In this document: positions 49,556 to 58,336 of the stretch, piece after piece
Numbering within the stretch: position 1 is the stretch's first letter
Layout: each line of letters begins with the position of its first letter
DNA from: Variovorax sp. EL159
Lineage (GTDB): Bacteria; Pseudomonadota; Gammaproteobacteria; Burkholderiales; Burkholderiaceae_C
DNA length: 64,000 nt
Direction of reading: 5' to 3'
Assembly: GCF_900100965.1 (NCBI RefSeq)
Contig: NZ_FMUJ01000011.1
Location: forward strand, 88,280 to 152,279
The notes under the pieces: generated by a model
What the model saw: the letters and a program-made list of their open reading frames with translations, nothing else
Database searches by the model: none
Told to the model about the DNA's origin: nothing
Made by a program: the position numbers and the translations under genes

Positions 49556-51355
49556 TCAGCCCGCGAGCGCGACGCCGGGATCGTCGGAGTCGAGCACGCT
49601 CTTCGCCCAGGCTTCGAGCTTGCCGGTGTCGGCCCGCAGCACCTCCTGCTTGACCGCGAGGATGCGCGAGGGGTGCATCGAGAAACTGCGCAGCCCCAGG
49701 CCCAGCAGCAGGCGAGTGAAGGCCACGTCGCCCGCCATCTCGCCGCACACGGACACGCCCTTGCCCTGGCGCCGGCACTCGGCAATGGTGTCGGCCACCA
49801 GCTTCAACACGGCGGGGTGTGCGGGGTCGTACAGGTGCGCCACCGACTCGTCGGCCCGGTCGATCGCCAGCGTGTACTGGATCAGGTCGTTGGTGCCGAT
49901 GGAAAGAAAGTCGAAGTGCTTGAGGAAGATGCGCAGCGTGAGCGCGGCCGCCGGAATCTCGATCATGGCGCCGAGCTTCACGTGGCCGTACACCGCGCCG
50001 CGGTTGTCCAGTTCGGCACGCGCGAAGTCGATCAGCGAGAGGGTCTGGCGGATCTCGCTCGCGTGCGCGAGCATCGGGATCAGCAGGTGGATCTCGCCGT
50101 GCGCCGCCGCACGCAGGATGGCGCGCAGCTGCGTGAGGAACATGGCGGGGTCGGCCAGGCTCCAGCGGATGGCGCGCAGGCCGAGCGCGGGGTTCAGGTG
50201 TTCCTGCTTGTTGGCCGACTTGCTGTCCAGCGGCTTGTCGGCGCCCACGTCGATGGTGCGGATGGTGACGGGCATGCCCTGCATGCCCTCGACCGCGCGC
50301 TTGTAGGCCTGGTACTGCTCTTCTTCGTCGGGCAGGCGGGTCTGGCGCGCCGACGACTCGCGGCCCATGAAGAGGAATTCGCTGCGGAACAGGCCCACGC
50401 CCACCGCGCCGGCCTTGACGGCGCCCACGGTGTCTTCGGGCATCTCGATGTTGGCGAGCAGCTCGACGCGCTGGCCGTCGAGCGTGACGGCCGGCTTGTG
50501 GCGCAGGCGCGCGAGGCGGCCGCGTTCGAGGTCGCCCTGGCGCTGCTTGAAACCGTACTCGGCCAGGATGATCGGCGAGGGGTCGATGATCATCACGCCG
50601 GCGTCGCCGTCGATGATGACCCAGTCGTCCTGGCGCACCAGCTGGCTCGCAGTGCGCGCGCCCACGATGGCCGGGATGTCCATGCTGCGCGCCACGATGG
50701 CGGTGTGCGAGGTGCGCCCGCCCACGTCGGTCACGAAGCCGGCGAACACGCTCTTCTTGAACTGCAGCATGTCGGCCGGCGACAGGTCGTGCGCGATCAA
50801 CACCAGCGGCACGTCGATGCCATCGCCCGCGGTGGGGTCATCGTCTTCGTCGGTGGCGGCGGCGCGCTTGCGGCGCGGCGGGCTCGGCGCGAGCACGGCG
50901 GCCGTGCCCTTCATGCGGTGCAGGATGCGCTCGACCACCTGCTCGAGGTCGGCCTTGCGCTCGCGCAGGTACGCGTCTTCCATCTCGTCGAACTGGCGCG
51001 CGATGATCTCGAGCTGCGTGGTCAGCGCCCATTCGGCGTTGTAGAGCCGCTCGCTGATCCAGTGCTTGACGCCGCCACTCAGGGCCTCGTCCTGCAGCAG
51101 CATCTGGTGCACTTCGAGCAAGGCGGCCAGCTCGTGCGGCGCGTCATTCGGGCCCATCTGCGCGACGCTGCTCTGCAGCTTGATGAGCTCGTCGGCGACG
51201 GCGTTGCGCGCGGTGCGCACGCGGTCGATTTCGGTGTCGATCTCTTCGGGCTTGATGAAGTAGTGCGCCACATCGATGCGGCTGGACACCACCAGCACCG
51301 CACGCCCGATGGCAATGCCACGGGCAACAGGGAGGCCGTGGACTGCGAATGTCAT
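49556..51355 (-). CDS. ptsI: PTS enzyme I (phosphoenolpyruvate-protein phosphotransferase)
   Basis: 599 residues. Phospho-His 217 in VGGRTSHTAIVARS. The N-terminal part, the PEP-binding TIM-barrel region (FLSIGTNDLIQYTLAIDRAD) and the Cys motif GVSVCGEMAGD are present. It passes phosphate from PEP to HPr. An insert of about 25 charged residues (around 155-180, SPPRRKRAAATDEDDDPTAG) precedes the His domain. Last of the PTS group. Confidence 0.96.
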   Translation of the reverse strand: MTFAVHGLPVARGIAIGRAVLVVSSRIDVAHYFIKPEEIDTEIDRVRTARNAVADELIKLQSSVAQMGPNDAPHELAALLEVHQMLLQDEALSGGVKHWISERLYNAEWALTTQLEIIARQFDEMEDAYLRERKADLEQVVERILHRMKGTAAVLAPSPPRRKRAAATDEDDDPTAGDGIDVPLVLIAHDLSPADMLQFKKSVFAGFVTDVGGRTSHTAIVARSMDIPAIVGARTASQLVRQDDWVIIDGDAGVMIIDPSPIILAEYGFKQRQGDLERGRLARLRHKPAVTLDGQRVELLANIEMPEDTVGAVKAGAVGVGLFRSEFLFMGRESSARQTRLPDEEEQYQAYKRAVEGMQGMPVTIRTIDVGADKPLDSKSANKQEHLNPALGLRAIRWSLADPAMFLTQLRAILRAAAHGEIHLLIPMLAHASEIRQTLSLIDFARAELDNRGAVYGHVKLGAMIEIPAAALTLRIFLKHFDFLSIGTNDLIQYTLAIDRADESVAHLYDPAHPAVLKLVADTIAECRRQGKGVSVCGEMAGDVAFTRLLLGLGLRSFSMHPSRILAVKQEVLRADTGKLEAWAKSVLDSDDPGVALAG

Positions 51356-51365
51356 GGGGTGGCCC

Positions 51366-51635
51366 TTATTCGCCTTCGCCGAACTTGTCGTCCATGAGCT
51401 GGACGATGGCGCTCATCGCTTCTTCTTCCTGCGGGCCATTGGTCTCGAGCTCGACGGTGGAGCCGAGCCCGGCGGCCAGCATCATGACGCCCATGATGCT
51501 CTTGGCGTTGATGCGGCGGTCACCGCGAGAGAGCCACACCTCGCAGGGAAAGCTGCCTGCGAGCTTGGTCAGCTTGGCCGATGCGCGTGCGTGCAGGCCC
51601 AGCTTATTGCTGATGGTCACGGATTTCTTGATCAC
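51366..51635 (-). CDS. ptsH: PTS phosphocarrier protein HPr
   Basis: 89 residues from a GTG at 51635. Phospho-His 15 in NKLGLHARASAKL and the regulatory Ser 46 in AKSIMGVMMLAAG are both present, so it can be used by both EI and an HPr kinase. It overlaps the end of the EIIA gene by 32 bases. Confidence 0.95.
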   Translation of the reverse strand: MIKKSVTISNKLGLHARASAKLTKLAGSFPCEVWLSRGDRRINAKSIMGVMMLAAGLGSTVELETNGPQEEEAMSAIVQLMDDKFGEGE

Positions 51636-52059
51636 TGTGCTTTCTTTTTGCCTGGTTCTGGGGAGCCGCCACGGCGACCTGCATGACACCCGCGGTGCCG
51701 CCGGCGATGGCGCGCTGCACGAGCGTGTCGAGCGGCTCGTGCCGGTAGGTGACGGCGCGCAGCAGCATCGGCAGGTTGACACCCGCCACCAGCCGCGAAC
51801 GCACGCCGTCCACCAGTTTCTGCGCGACGTTGCAAGGCGTTGCACCGAACACGTCGGCCAGCACCAGCACCTGCGAGCGCGGCGCATGCAGTTGCTGCGC
51901 GAGCGTGATGCGCGCGGCGGCCAGGGTTTCTTCGGGCGACACGTTGGGCAGCACGTCGAGCGCGATGACGGCCTGCTCGCAGTCGGGAAACACATGCAGC
52001 GCGCACTGCCGCAGCGCCTGCGCGAACGGTGAGTGGGCGATGATGAGGATGCTGTTCAT
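51604..52059 (-). CDS. PTS EIIA component, mannose family
   Basis: 151 residues. Phospho-His 9 in ILIIAHSPFAQALR and the EIIA-Man fold (VLVLADVFGATPCNVAQKLV) are clear. It is followed by HPr and EI; no EIIB or EIIC gene is seen here. Such permease-free sets are usually regulatory in proteobacteria. Confidence 0.92.
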   Translation of the reverse strand: MNSILIIAHSPFAQALRQCALHVFPDCEQAVIALDVLPNVSPEETLAAARITLAQQLHAPRSQVLVLADVFGATPCNVAQKLVDGVRSRLVAGVNLPMLLRAVTYRHEPLDTLVQRAIAGGTAGVMQVAVAAPQNQAKRKHSDQEIRDHQQ

Positions 52060-52336
52060 GCGGAGCGAGGGACGACGCGTCGATTATGCGGGGGCGCCCC
52101 ATGGAAGTAGATACAGGACACAACGCAGCAGCCCCGAAAAATGGACACTGCGGCACGAAACGCGGCCCTGGTGAGGGGGCGGGAGCCGCTGAAAAGACCG
52201 GTCTGCGGGTGCACACCCCTGCCGCGGGACTTGCTATCAAAATCAAAGCAAAGCCGACCGCCCACGTACGCAAGCGAGCCGATACCCGCCGCCGGCGATC
52301 GACGCCTCTTTCGCTGGCCGGCAAGCAGGCCAACGC

Positions 52337-52873
52337 TCATGGGAGGTGCAGACCCTCGAAGAAGGTCTTGGCCGCTTCCGGCGAAGACGGCTTGCCCAGC
52401 ACGGTGGCCTGGTAGAGCGCCACGGTGCCGTCTTTCTGCGACTGGGCGAACCAGAGCACCTGGACCGGCGCGGCCCCTTGCTGCGACGGTTGGGCGTCGA
52501 GGCGCAGTGGCGCGGGCACGGCCGTCGCGCGCTGCACGGTCGCAGGCGCCTCGGCCACCTGCGCATCGGCCAACTGGCTGCGCGTGGCGGCGCGCCAGGC
52601 GTTGAGCCAGGCCTCGGCCTGCACGGGGCTGTTGGCGGCCGCATGGGCGATGGCGAAGGTCGCGCCGCCGGCTTCGCAGCCGGTCATGTCGACCTGCACG
52701 GATTCGGCGCCCAGCGGCAAGGCCCGGTTCGCGCGATCGGCCTTGCAGGGCAGCAGCGCGACGAGGCCGGATTCGGCGATCGGCACCTCGCGCCAGTTGA
52801 AGGTCGGGCTGCAGGCGGCAAGCAGGGCCGCCGCGCTCAGCGCAAGCCAGGAAGGAAGAGCGGGCGAGGGCAT
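52337..52873 (-). CDS. Hypothetical lipoprotein
   Basis: 178 residues. A lipoprotein signal ends ALLAACS. The mature part starts PTFNWREVPIAESGLVALLP and has Cys in LLPCKADRAN and VDMTGCEAGG. Possibly bound in the periplasm. Family not recognised. The 277-base gap before it (52060-52336) shows no convincing gene. Confidence 0.75.
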   Translation of the reverse strand: MPSPALPSWLALSAAALLAACSPTFNWREVPIAESGLVALLPCKADRANRALPLGAESVQVDMTGCEAGGATFAIAHAAANSPVQAEAWLNAWRAATRSQLADAQVAEAPATVQRATAVPAPLRLDAQPSQQGAAPVQVLWFAQSQKDGTVALYQATVLGKPSSPEAAKTFFEGLHLP

Positions 52874-52972
52874 GGGGCAGCGATTATCGAGCCGCTCGGC
52901 GCTGCCGGGGCGCCCGCCAGCACGATCCGGCGAGCGGAACTAAAATCGCGCCGCCCTTCTCTCTTCGCTGCC

Positions 52973-53470
52973 ATGAAAAAATACATTGCTGCCGCCGCCG
53001 TCGCTCTTGCATTGGCCGTCGGCGTGGGCGTGTACCTCGGCTCCGGCAGCACAGCGGCCCCTGCCTCGACCTTCGTGCTGCTCGACGGCACCCAGAAGAG
53101 CACCGCCGACCTGAAGGGCAAGGTCACGCTGGTCAACTTCTGGGCCACCAGCTGCGTGACCTGTGTCGGCGAGATGCCGAAGGTCATCGCCACCTACGAC
53201 AAGTACAAGTCGCAGGGCTACGACACGCTGGCGGTGGCCATGAGCTACGACCCGCCGAGTTATGTCGTCAACTTCGCCGAAACGCGCAAGCTGCCGTTCA
53301 AGGTGGCCATCGACAACACCGGCAGCGTGGCCCAGGCCTGGGGCGACGTGAAGCTGACACCCACCACCTACCTGGTCAACAAGCGCGGCGAGATCGTGAA
53401 GCGCTATGTGGGCGAGCCCGACTTTGCCGAGCTGCACAAGCTGATCGAGAAATTGCTGGCCGAAGCCTGA
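52973..53470 (+). CDS. TlpA/ResA-like thiol-disulfide oxidoreductase
   Basis: 165 residues. An N-terminal membrane anchor (KKYIAAAAVALALAVGVGVY), then a thioredoxin fold with active site CVTC (VNFWATSCVTCVGEMP) and the cis-proline region LTPTTYLV. Active-site residues VT between the Cys differ from classic TlpA. It reduces periplasmic disulfides, perhaps in cytochrome c maturation. ATG at 52973. Confidence 0.9.
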   Translation: MKKYIAAAAVALALAVGVGVYLGSGSTAAPASTFVLLDGTQKSTADLKGKVTLVNFWATSCVTCVGEMPKVIATYDKYKSQGYDTLAVAMSYDPPSYVVNFAETRKLPFKVAIDNTGSVAQAWGDVKLTPTTYLVNKRGEIVKRYVGEPDFAELHKLIEKLLAEA

Positions 53471-53487
53471 TCGCTTCGTTCCCCAAT

Positions 53488-53515
53488 AAAAAAGGCGCTC
53501 CAGGGAGCGCCTTTT
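53488..53515. terminator. Bidirectional terminator between TlpA-like and cytochrome c' genes
   Basis: GGCGCTCC and GGAGCGCC (53494-53501 and 53504-53511) with A and T runs outside. It serves the converging genes on both strands. Confidence 0.85.
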
Positions 53516-53534
53516 GCTTTTCTGCCGCAGTGCC

Positions 53535-53981
53535 TTACTGGTTGCGGAAGCTGTCGTGGCATGCCTTGCAGCTTGCGCCGGTCGGACCGAACTGGGCCTT
53601 GAGCGCGTCGATGTTGCCGGCCTTGGCGGCAACCACCAGCTTGCCGGTTTCCTCGATCAGCTTCTGCTGGCGTTCCTTGAACTTCGCGTCTTCCTTCCAG
53701 ACTTCGGGCTTGGCCTTGCCGCCTTCGGTACCGGGGCCGAAACCTGCCCAGGGCAGCTTGGCCATGTCGGCCACCACCTCGGCATTGGCGGCGGCAGCCG
53801 CGGCGTCGTAGGGCACGCGGCCGTTGGCCATGGCGCCCAGGCGACCGAAGTGCTGGCTCATCACGAACAGCGCGCTCTGGCGGTACTTGATGGCGTCCTC
53901 GGGTTTGGCGAACTGTGCCGCGGCGGGCAGAGCCGTCGCAGCGCAGGCAGCGGCCAGGGCAAGCGAAGCGAATCGATTCAT
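53535..53981 (-). CDS. Cytochrome c' (class II cytochrome c)
   Basis: 148 residues. A signal peptide ends near LPAAAQFA. The four-helix cytochrome c' pattern (KYRQSALFVMSQHFGRLGAM, then YDAAAAAANAEVVADMAKLP) ends in the heme motif CKACH near the C terminus. It may bind NO or act in electron transfer. Divergent from the cytochrome b gene. Confidence 0.92.
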   Translation of the reverse strand: MNRFASLALAAACAATALPAAAQFAKPEDAIKYRQSALFVMSQHFGRLGAMANGRVPYDAAAAAANAEVVADMAKLPWAGFGPGTEGGKAKPEVWKEDAKFKERQQKLIEETGKLVVAAKAGNIDALKAQFGPTGASCKACHDSFRNQ

Positions 53982-54150
53982 CGTGGAGCCTTCCTCATTC
54001 ATGTGTGTGGGGGAAACGCCGTCGAACGCGGCGCTGCTGCGGAGTGTAGAGGCAGCCCATGTCGCACGCATAGCAACAACCCGAAGCGGAGCGGGGCCCG
54101 GACTTTGCTAATCTGCGCCTTCCGCAGCATCGCGCCCCGCGCCTTTTTCG

Positions 54151-54861
54151 ATGACCGACTCTTCCGTGGCCGCCCTCCACGCGCGCGCCCCTAGCGAAGC
54201 CCGCACACGTGTCTGGGACTTGCCCACGCGCCTGTTCCACTGGGCACTGGCTGTGGCCGTGATCGGCCTGATCGGCACTGGGCTGAGCGGTGTCATGGAA
54301 TGGCATTTCCGCCTGGGCTACACGGTACTCGCCCTGCTGCTGTTCCGCTTGCTCTGGGGCTTCGTGGGCGGGCGCTGGTCGCGCTTTGCCTCGTTCTTCT
54401 ACGGGCCGGGGTCTGTCGTCGCCTACCTGCGCGGGCGGGCGCATCCGGACCACCTGATCGGGCACACGCCGCTGGGGGCACTTTCGGTGTTTGCCGTGCT
54501 GGCCATCCTCATGCTGCAGGTCACGACCGGACTGATGGCCGATGACGAGATTTCAGCTTCGGGCCCGCTCACGCGCTTCGTATCGGGTGGCGTGGTGAGC
54601 CTGGCGACGAGCTGGCACAAGGCGCAGGGCAAGTGGATCGTGATTGCGCTCGTCAGCCTGCATGTGCTGGCCGTGCTGTTCTATGTGCTGGTCAAGCGGC
54701 ATCGACTGGTGCGGCCGATGGTGACGGGCGACAAGCAAATTTCCGCCGCGAACGGCAACGTCGCAGCCAGTCGCGACGATGCGGCATCGCGCTGCCTGGC
54801 GCTGGTGCTGTTCGCGCTGTGTGCGGGCTTGGCATTCTGGGTGGCATCGTTGCGCGTATGA
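54151..54861 (+). CDS. Cytochrome b561-type membrane protein
   Basis: 236 residues with about five membrane helices. Heme His candidates lie in FHWALAVAVIGLIGTGLSG and in WHKAQGKWIVIALVSLHVLA, and VWDLPTRLFHW is typical of Ni-Fe hydrogenase or b561-like cytochromes. Probably the electron partner of the divergent cytochrome c'. It overlaps the next gene by ATGA. Confidence 0.88.
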   Translation: MTDSSVAALHARAPSEARTRVWDLPTRLFHWALAVAVIGLIGTGLSGVMEWHFRLGYTVLALLLFRLLWGFVGGRWSRFASFFYGPGSVVAYLRGRAHPDHLIGHTPLGALSVFAVLAILMLQVTTGLMADDEISASGPLTRFVSGGVVSLATSWHKAQGKWIVIALVSLHVLAVLFYVLVKRHRLVRPMVTGDKQISAANGNVAASRDDAASRCLALVLFALCAGLAFWVASLRV

Positions 54862-55445
54862 GCTTTTCTGTTTCACGCCCCCTGCCGCTGGCGGACATGC
54901 CGGCCGTCGTCCTGCTCGTGCCCGAAGCGGCGAACGAGATCGACGCCGTGCGCGCCATCTTTCGCGACTATGCGGCCTCGCTGAACATCGACCTCGACTT
55001 CCAGGATTTCGACGGCGAACTCGCCGAGCTGCCCGGCGAATATGCAGAACCCCGCGGGAATCTTCTGCTGGCGCTCGTCGACCCGGCCAACGTCAAGGAA
55101 GACGCCGGGCGCCAGGCCCCGACGCTGCAGCGCGCCAACGGCACGCTGGCGCACATCGCCGGCTGCTGCGCGCTGCGCCCCCTCGACAACGTGGACTACG
55201 CGAACGCAGCCGAGATGAAGCGCCTGTACGTGCGCCCCGGCTTTCGCGGACTGGGCCTGGGCCGCCAGTTGGCCGAGGCCACGCTCGATGCCGCGCGCAG
55301 TGCGGGCTACGCCTGTGTACTGCTCGACACGCTCGACGACATGGAATCGGCGCGGGCACTCTACGAAGACCTGGGCTTCGCGGAAGTGCCGCCCTACTAT
55401 CACAACCCCGTTGCCGGGGCCCACTACCTCAAAGTGGATCTTTGA
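54858..55445 (+). CDS. GNAT family N-acetyltransferase
   Basis: 195 residues. The acetyl-CoA binding motif lies in MKRLYVRPGFRGLGLGRQLA and the C-terminal YEDLGFAEVPPYYHNP is typical. The substrate is unknown. Translation is coupled to the cytochrome b gene by ATGA, without obvious functional link. Confidence 0.87.
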   Translation: MSFSVSRPLPLADMPAVVLLVPEAANEIDAVRAIFRDYAASLNIDLDFQDFDGELAELPGEYAEPRGNLLLALVDPANVKEDAGRQAPTLQRANGTLAHIAGCCALRPLDNVDYANAAEMKRLYVRPGFRGLGLGRQLAEATLDAARSAGYACVLLDTLDDMESARALYEDLGFAEVPPYYHNPVAGAHYLKVDL

Positions 55446-55458
55446 TGATTGCCGCGGC

Positions 55459-55965
55459 TCAGCCGCGGGCTTGCGCCAGCAGCGTGTCGGCGTCGCTGAC
55501 TTCGAACTTGCCCGGCGCCTCGACGTTGAGCGTCGCGACCTTGCCGTCCTTCACGAGCATCGAATAGCGGTTGCTGCGAAGGCCCATGCCGCGGCCCGTC
55601 AGGTCCAGCGTGAGGCCCGTGGCCTTGGCGAAATCGGCACTGCCGTCTGCCAGCATGCGCACCTTGGCGCCGGTCTTCTGGTCGCGCGCCCAGGCGCCCA
55701 TCACGAAGGCGTCGTTCACGCTCACGCACCAGATCTCGTCCACGCCGGCAGCCTTGAAGTCATCGAAGTGCTGCACATAGCCCGGCACGTGCTTGGCCGA
55801 ACAGGTGGGGGTGAAGGCGCCCGGCAATGCGAACAGCGCGATCGTCTTGCCGGCCGAAGCCTTGGTCACGTCCACGGCGTTCGGGCCGATGCTGCAGCCT
55901 TCGCCCTCGACTTCTGAATATTCCTGCAGCGTGGCCGAAGGAAGGGTGTCGCCGACTTTGATCAT
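55459..55965 (-). CDS. Peroxiredoxin (Prx5/AhpE-like, glutaredoxin-type)
   Basis: 168 residues. Peroxidatic Cys in FALPGAFTPTCSAKHVPGY. The late block RGMGLRSNRYSMLVKDGKV is typical of PRX5-type peroxiredoxins. It reduces peroxides with thiol or glutathione. The start at 55965 gives the usual MIKVGDTLP N terminus. It reads toward the GNAT gene. Confidence 0.92.
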   Translation of the reverse strand: MIKVGDTLPSATLQEYSEVEGEGCSIGPNAVDVTKASAGKTIALFALPGAFTPTCSAKHVPGYVQHFDDFKAAGVDEIWCVSVNDAFVMGAWARDQKTGAKVRMLADGSADFAKATGLTLDLTGRGMGLRSNRYSMLVKDGKVATLNVEAPGKFEVSDADTLLAQARG

Positions 55966-55980
55966 TGAATAAGCTCCAGA

Positions 55981-56012
55981 AAAAGAAAAACGGCCCACAT
56001 TGTGGGCCGTTT
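55981..56012 (-). terminator. Terminator of the S10 ribosomal operon
   Basis: CGGCCCACA and TGTGGGCCG (55991-55999 and 56001-56009) with a run of A/G on the low side that becomes T-rich on the minus strand. Lies about 30 bases after the rpsQ stop, so the spc-type operon is not linked here. Confidence 0.85.
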
Positions 56013-56037
56013 CCGGTTGAGTCGTGTGACTCGAAGA

Positions 56038-56313
56038 TCAGACCAGCACGGCCTTCTCGACCAAGCGGGTCACAACCCAGTTCTTGGTCTTCGAGATCGG
56101 ACGGCTTTCCGTGATCTCGATGGTGTCGCCCAGCTTGTACTCGCCCTTTTCGTCATGGGCGTGGTACTTGCTCGTCTTGGCCACAATCTTGCCGTAGAGC
56201 TCGTGCTTCACACGGCGCTCGACCAGCACGGTCACGGTCTTGGCACGCTTGTCGCTGACCACCTTGCCGATCAAGGTGCGCTTGAGGGATTTTTTAGCTT
56301 CCGTCATGTTCAC
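56038..56313 (-). CDS. rpsQ: 30S ribosomal protein S17
   Basis: 91 residues. KRTLIGKVVSDKRAKTVTVL and the late GDTIEITESRPISKTKNWVV are diagnostic. Last gene of this ribosomal run. Confidence 0.97.
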   Translation of the reverse strand: MNMTEAKKSLKRTLIGKVVSDKRAKTVTVLVERRVKHELYGKIVAKTSKYHAHDEKGEYKLGDTIEITESRPISKTKNWVVTRLVEKAVLV

Positions 56314-56316
56314 TCC

Positions 56317-56568
56317 TTACTTGGCGGCTTGGGTTTCTTGCTGCTTCTGAGCAAGAATGGTCTTGGCGCGCGCGATGTCGCGACGCGTCACGCGCAGCGT
56401 CGAGGTATTCGACAGCTGTTGCGTGGCTTTCTGCATGCGCAGACCGAAATGGGCCTTCTGCAGTTCCTTGACTTCGGCTTGCAGGCCTGCGACGTCCTTC
56501 GTGCGCAGGGTTGCGGCCTTGGTCACCTTGGCCGGAGCCGCGGTTTCTTTTTTCTTACGTGTTGCCAT
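56317..56568 (-). CDS. rpmC: 50S ribosomal protein L29 with N-terminal extension
   Basis: 83 residues from the ATG at 56568. The core LQAEVKELQKAHFGLRMQKA and VRRDIAR-type VTRRDIARAKTIL is standard. About 20 extra residues (Lys/Ala-rich, ATRKKKETAAPAKVTKAATL) lie in front, longer than typical L29. Confidence 0.94.
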   Translation of the reverse strand: MATRKKKETAAPAKVTKAATLRTKDVAGLQAEVKELQKAHFGLRMQKATQQLSNTSTLRVTRRDIARAKTILAQKQQETQAAK

Positions 56569-56581
56569 GGATGTTCTCCTC

Positions 56582-56998
56582 TCAGGCGCCGAGCTGGCGA
56601 GCGACGAACGTCGTGCGCAGCGGAAGCTTGGCGGCGGCCAGGCGGAACGCTTCGCGGGCGAGTTCTTCGGGCACGCCGACGATCTCGAACACGATCTTGC
56701 CAGGCTGGATTTCAGCGACGTAGTACTCGGGGTTGCCCTTACCGTTACCCATCCGCACTTCAGCGGGCTTGGTAGAGATTGGCTTGTCCGGGAACACGCG
56801 GATCCAGATGCGGCCACCGCGCTTCACGTGACGTGAAATTGCGCGACGAGCGGCTTCGATCTGGCGTGCCGTGAGGCGACCGCGGTCGGTGCATTTGAGA
56901 CCGAAGTCACCGAAGGCAACCGAGTTACCCCGGGTTGCGATGCCGGTGTTGCGGCCCTTTTGTTCCTTGCGGAACTTTCTGCGTGCAGGTTGCAGCAT
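56582..56998 (-). CDS. rplP: 50S ribosomal protein L16
   Basis: 138 residues; LQPARRKFRKEQKGRNTGIA, then GRIWIRVFPDKPISTKPAEV and GKGNPEYYVAEIQPGK are typical. Usual length. Confidence 0.97.
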   Translation of the reverse strand: MLQPARRKFRKEQKGRNTGIATRGNSVAFGDFGLKCTDRGRLTARQIEAARRAISRHVKRGGRIWIRVFPDKPISTKPAEVRMGNGKGNPEYYVAEIQPGKIVFEIVGVPEELAREAFRLAAAKLPLRTTFVARQLGA

Positions 56999-57053
56999 GT
57001 TTTGTTACTCCGTGAGGACTGCCCCAGGCGCTTGCGCGCCCGGGAAAGACCGA

Positions 57054-57977
57054 TTACTCGGTCTTGGCACCGTCAGCTGCTGCAGCTGGCGCGGCTTTGC
57101 GGACGCGCTTAACGGCGGGTTTCGAGTCTGCACCCGGTGCAGCGGGAGCTGCGCCAGTGGCTTCTGCGGGCTTGTCGCTGCCATCGGCCGGCGCGGTGTT
57201 GCCACCGATCGGGCCACGGCCACCGGCACGGGGGCCAGGACCACGGCGGTCGCCACCCGGACGGTCGCCAGGGCGACCATCACGGCGGGGACCACGCGGG
57301 CGGCGCTCTTCGTCCGGACGAGGCGTTTCGACGGCCGGCAGGTCGTTACGACCCAGCGTGTCGCCCTTGTAGACCCAGACCTTGACGCCGATGACGCCGT
57401 ACGTGGTCTTGGCTTCCGAGGTGCCGTAGTCGATGTCGGCGCGCAGGGTGTGAAGCGGCACGCGACCTTCGCGGTACCACTCGCAACGAGCGATTTCAAT
57501 GCCGTTCAGGCGGCCCGACGACATGATCTTGATGCCCAGGGCACCCAGACGCATGGCGTTCTGCATCGCGCGCTTCATGGCGCGGCGGAACATGATCCGC
57601 TTTTCGAGCTGCTGCGTGATGCTGTCGGCGATCAGCTGGGCATCGATTTCGGGCTTGCGCACTTCTTCGATGTTGACAGCGACCGGCACGCCGAGCTGCT
57701 TGCCCAGTTCGCGCTTGAGGTTCTCGATGTCTTCGCCCTTCTTGCCGATCACGACGCCCGGACGTGCCGAGTAGATCGTGATGCGTGCGTTCTTGGCGGG
57801 ACGCTCGATCATGACGCGCGACACCGAAGCGTTCTTCAGCTTCTTCTTCAGGTATTCGCGAACCTTGATGTCTTCGGCCAGCATGCCCGCGAAATCGCGG
57901 TCGCTTGCGTACCAACGGCTGGACCAGTTACGGGTGACCGCAAGGCGGAACCCGGTTGGGTGGATTTTCTGTCCCAT
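57054..57977 (-). CDS. rpsC: 30S ribosomal protein S3 with long C-terminal tail
   Basis: 307 residues from the ATG at 57977 (MGQKIHPTGFRLAVTRNW). KH domain GXXG is GKKG (78-81). The core ends near 225; the remaining about 80 residues are Arg/Gly/Pro-rich (GRPGDRPGGDRRGPGP) then Lys/Ala-rich, longer than the 233-residue E. coli protein. Confidence 0.96.
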   Translation of the reverse strand: MGQKIHPTGFRLAVTRNWSSRWYASDRDFAGMLAEDIKVREYLKKKLKNASVSRVMIERPAKNARITIYSARPGVVIGKKGEDIENLKRELGKQLGVPVAVNIEEVRKPEIDAQLIADSITQQLEKRIMFRRAMKRAMQNAMRLGALGIKIMSSGRLNGIEIARCEWYREGRVPLHTLRADIDYGTSEAKTTYGVIGVKVWVYKGDTLGRNDLPAVETPRPDEERRPRGPRRDGRPGDRPGGDRRGPGPRAGGRGPIGGNTAPADGSDKPAEATGAAPAAPGADSKPAVKRVRKAAPAAAADGAKTE

Positions 57978-57994
57978 ATTTCTTCCAGGCCTTC

Positions 57995-58327
57995 TTAGTT
58001 GCCAACCGTCACGTACACATGGCACGTGGGCTTGCTGATGCGATTGCCGCGACCCTTGGCCCGCGCGGTGAAGCGCTTGAGCGTTGCACCTTGCTCGACG
58101 TAGATGGTCTTGACCTTCAGCTCGTCGATGTCGGCACCGTCGTTGTGCTCGGCGTTGGCGATTGCCGACTCCAGCACCTTCTTGATGATCACAGCGGCCT
58201 TTTTCTGCGTGAACTGCAGAACGTTGAGCGCTTGATCGACCTTCTTGCCGCGGATCAGGTCAGCGACCAGACGGCCCTTGTCGACCGACAGGCGGACACC
58301 GCGGAGGACTGCACGTGTTTCAGACAT
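57995..58327 (-). CDS. rplV: 50S ribosomal protein L22
   Basis: 110 residues; RGVRLSVDKGRLVADLIRGK and the late RAKGRGNRISKPTCHVYV are typical, including the beta-hairpin that lines the exit tunnel. Confidence 0.97.
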   Translation of the reverse strand: MSETRAVLRGVRLSVDKGRLVADLIRGKKVDQALNVLQFTQKKAAVIIKKVLESAIANAEHNDGADIDELKVKTIYVEQGATLKRFTARAKGRGNRISKPTCHVYVTVGN

Positions 58328-58336
58328 GGTCGTTCC

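Noticed and set aside
48773..51397. 874-codon plus-strand frame
   Set aside because: Antisense to DUF1275 and ptsI; no domain features.
52060..52336. Possible gene in the gap before the hypothetical lipoprotein
   Set aside because: Only short Arg/Pro-rich frames, no ribosome binding site or domain; the gap is read as regulatory or empty.
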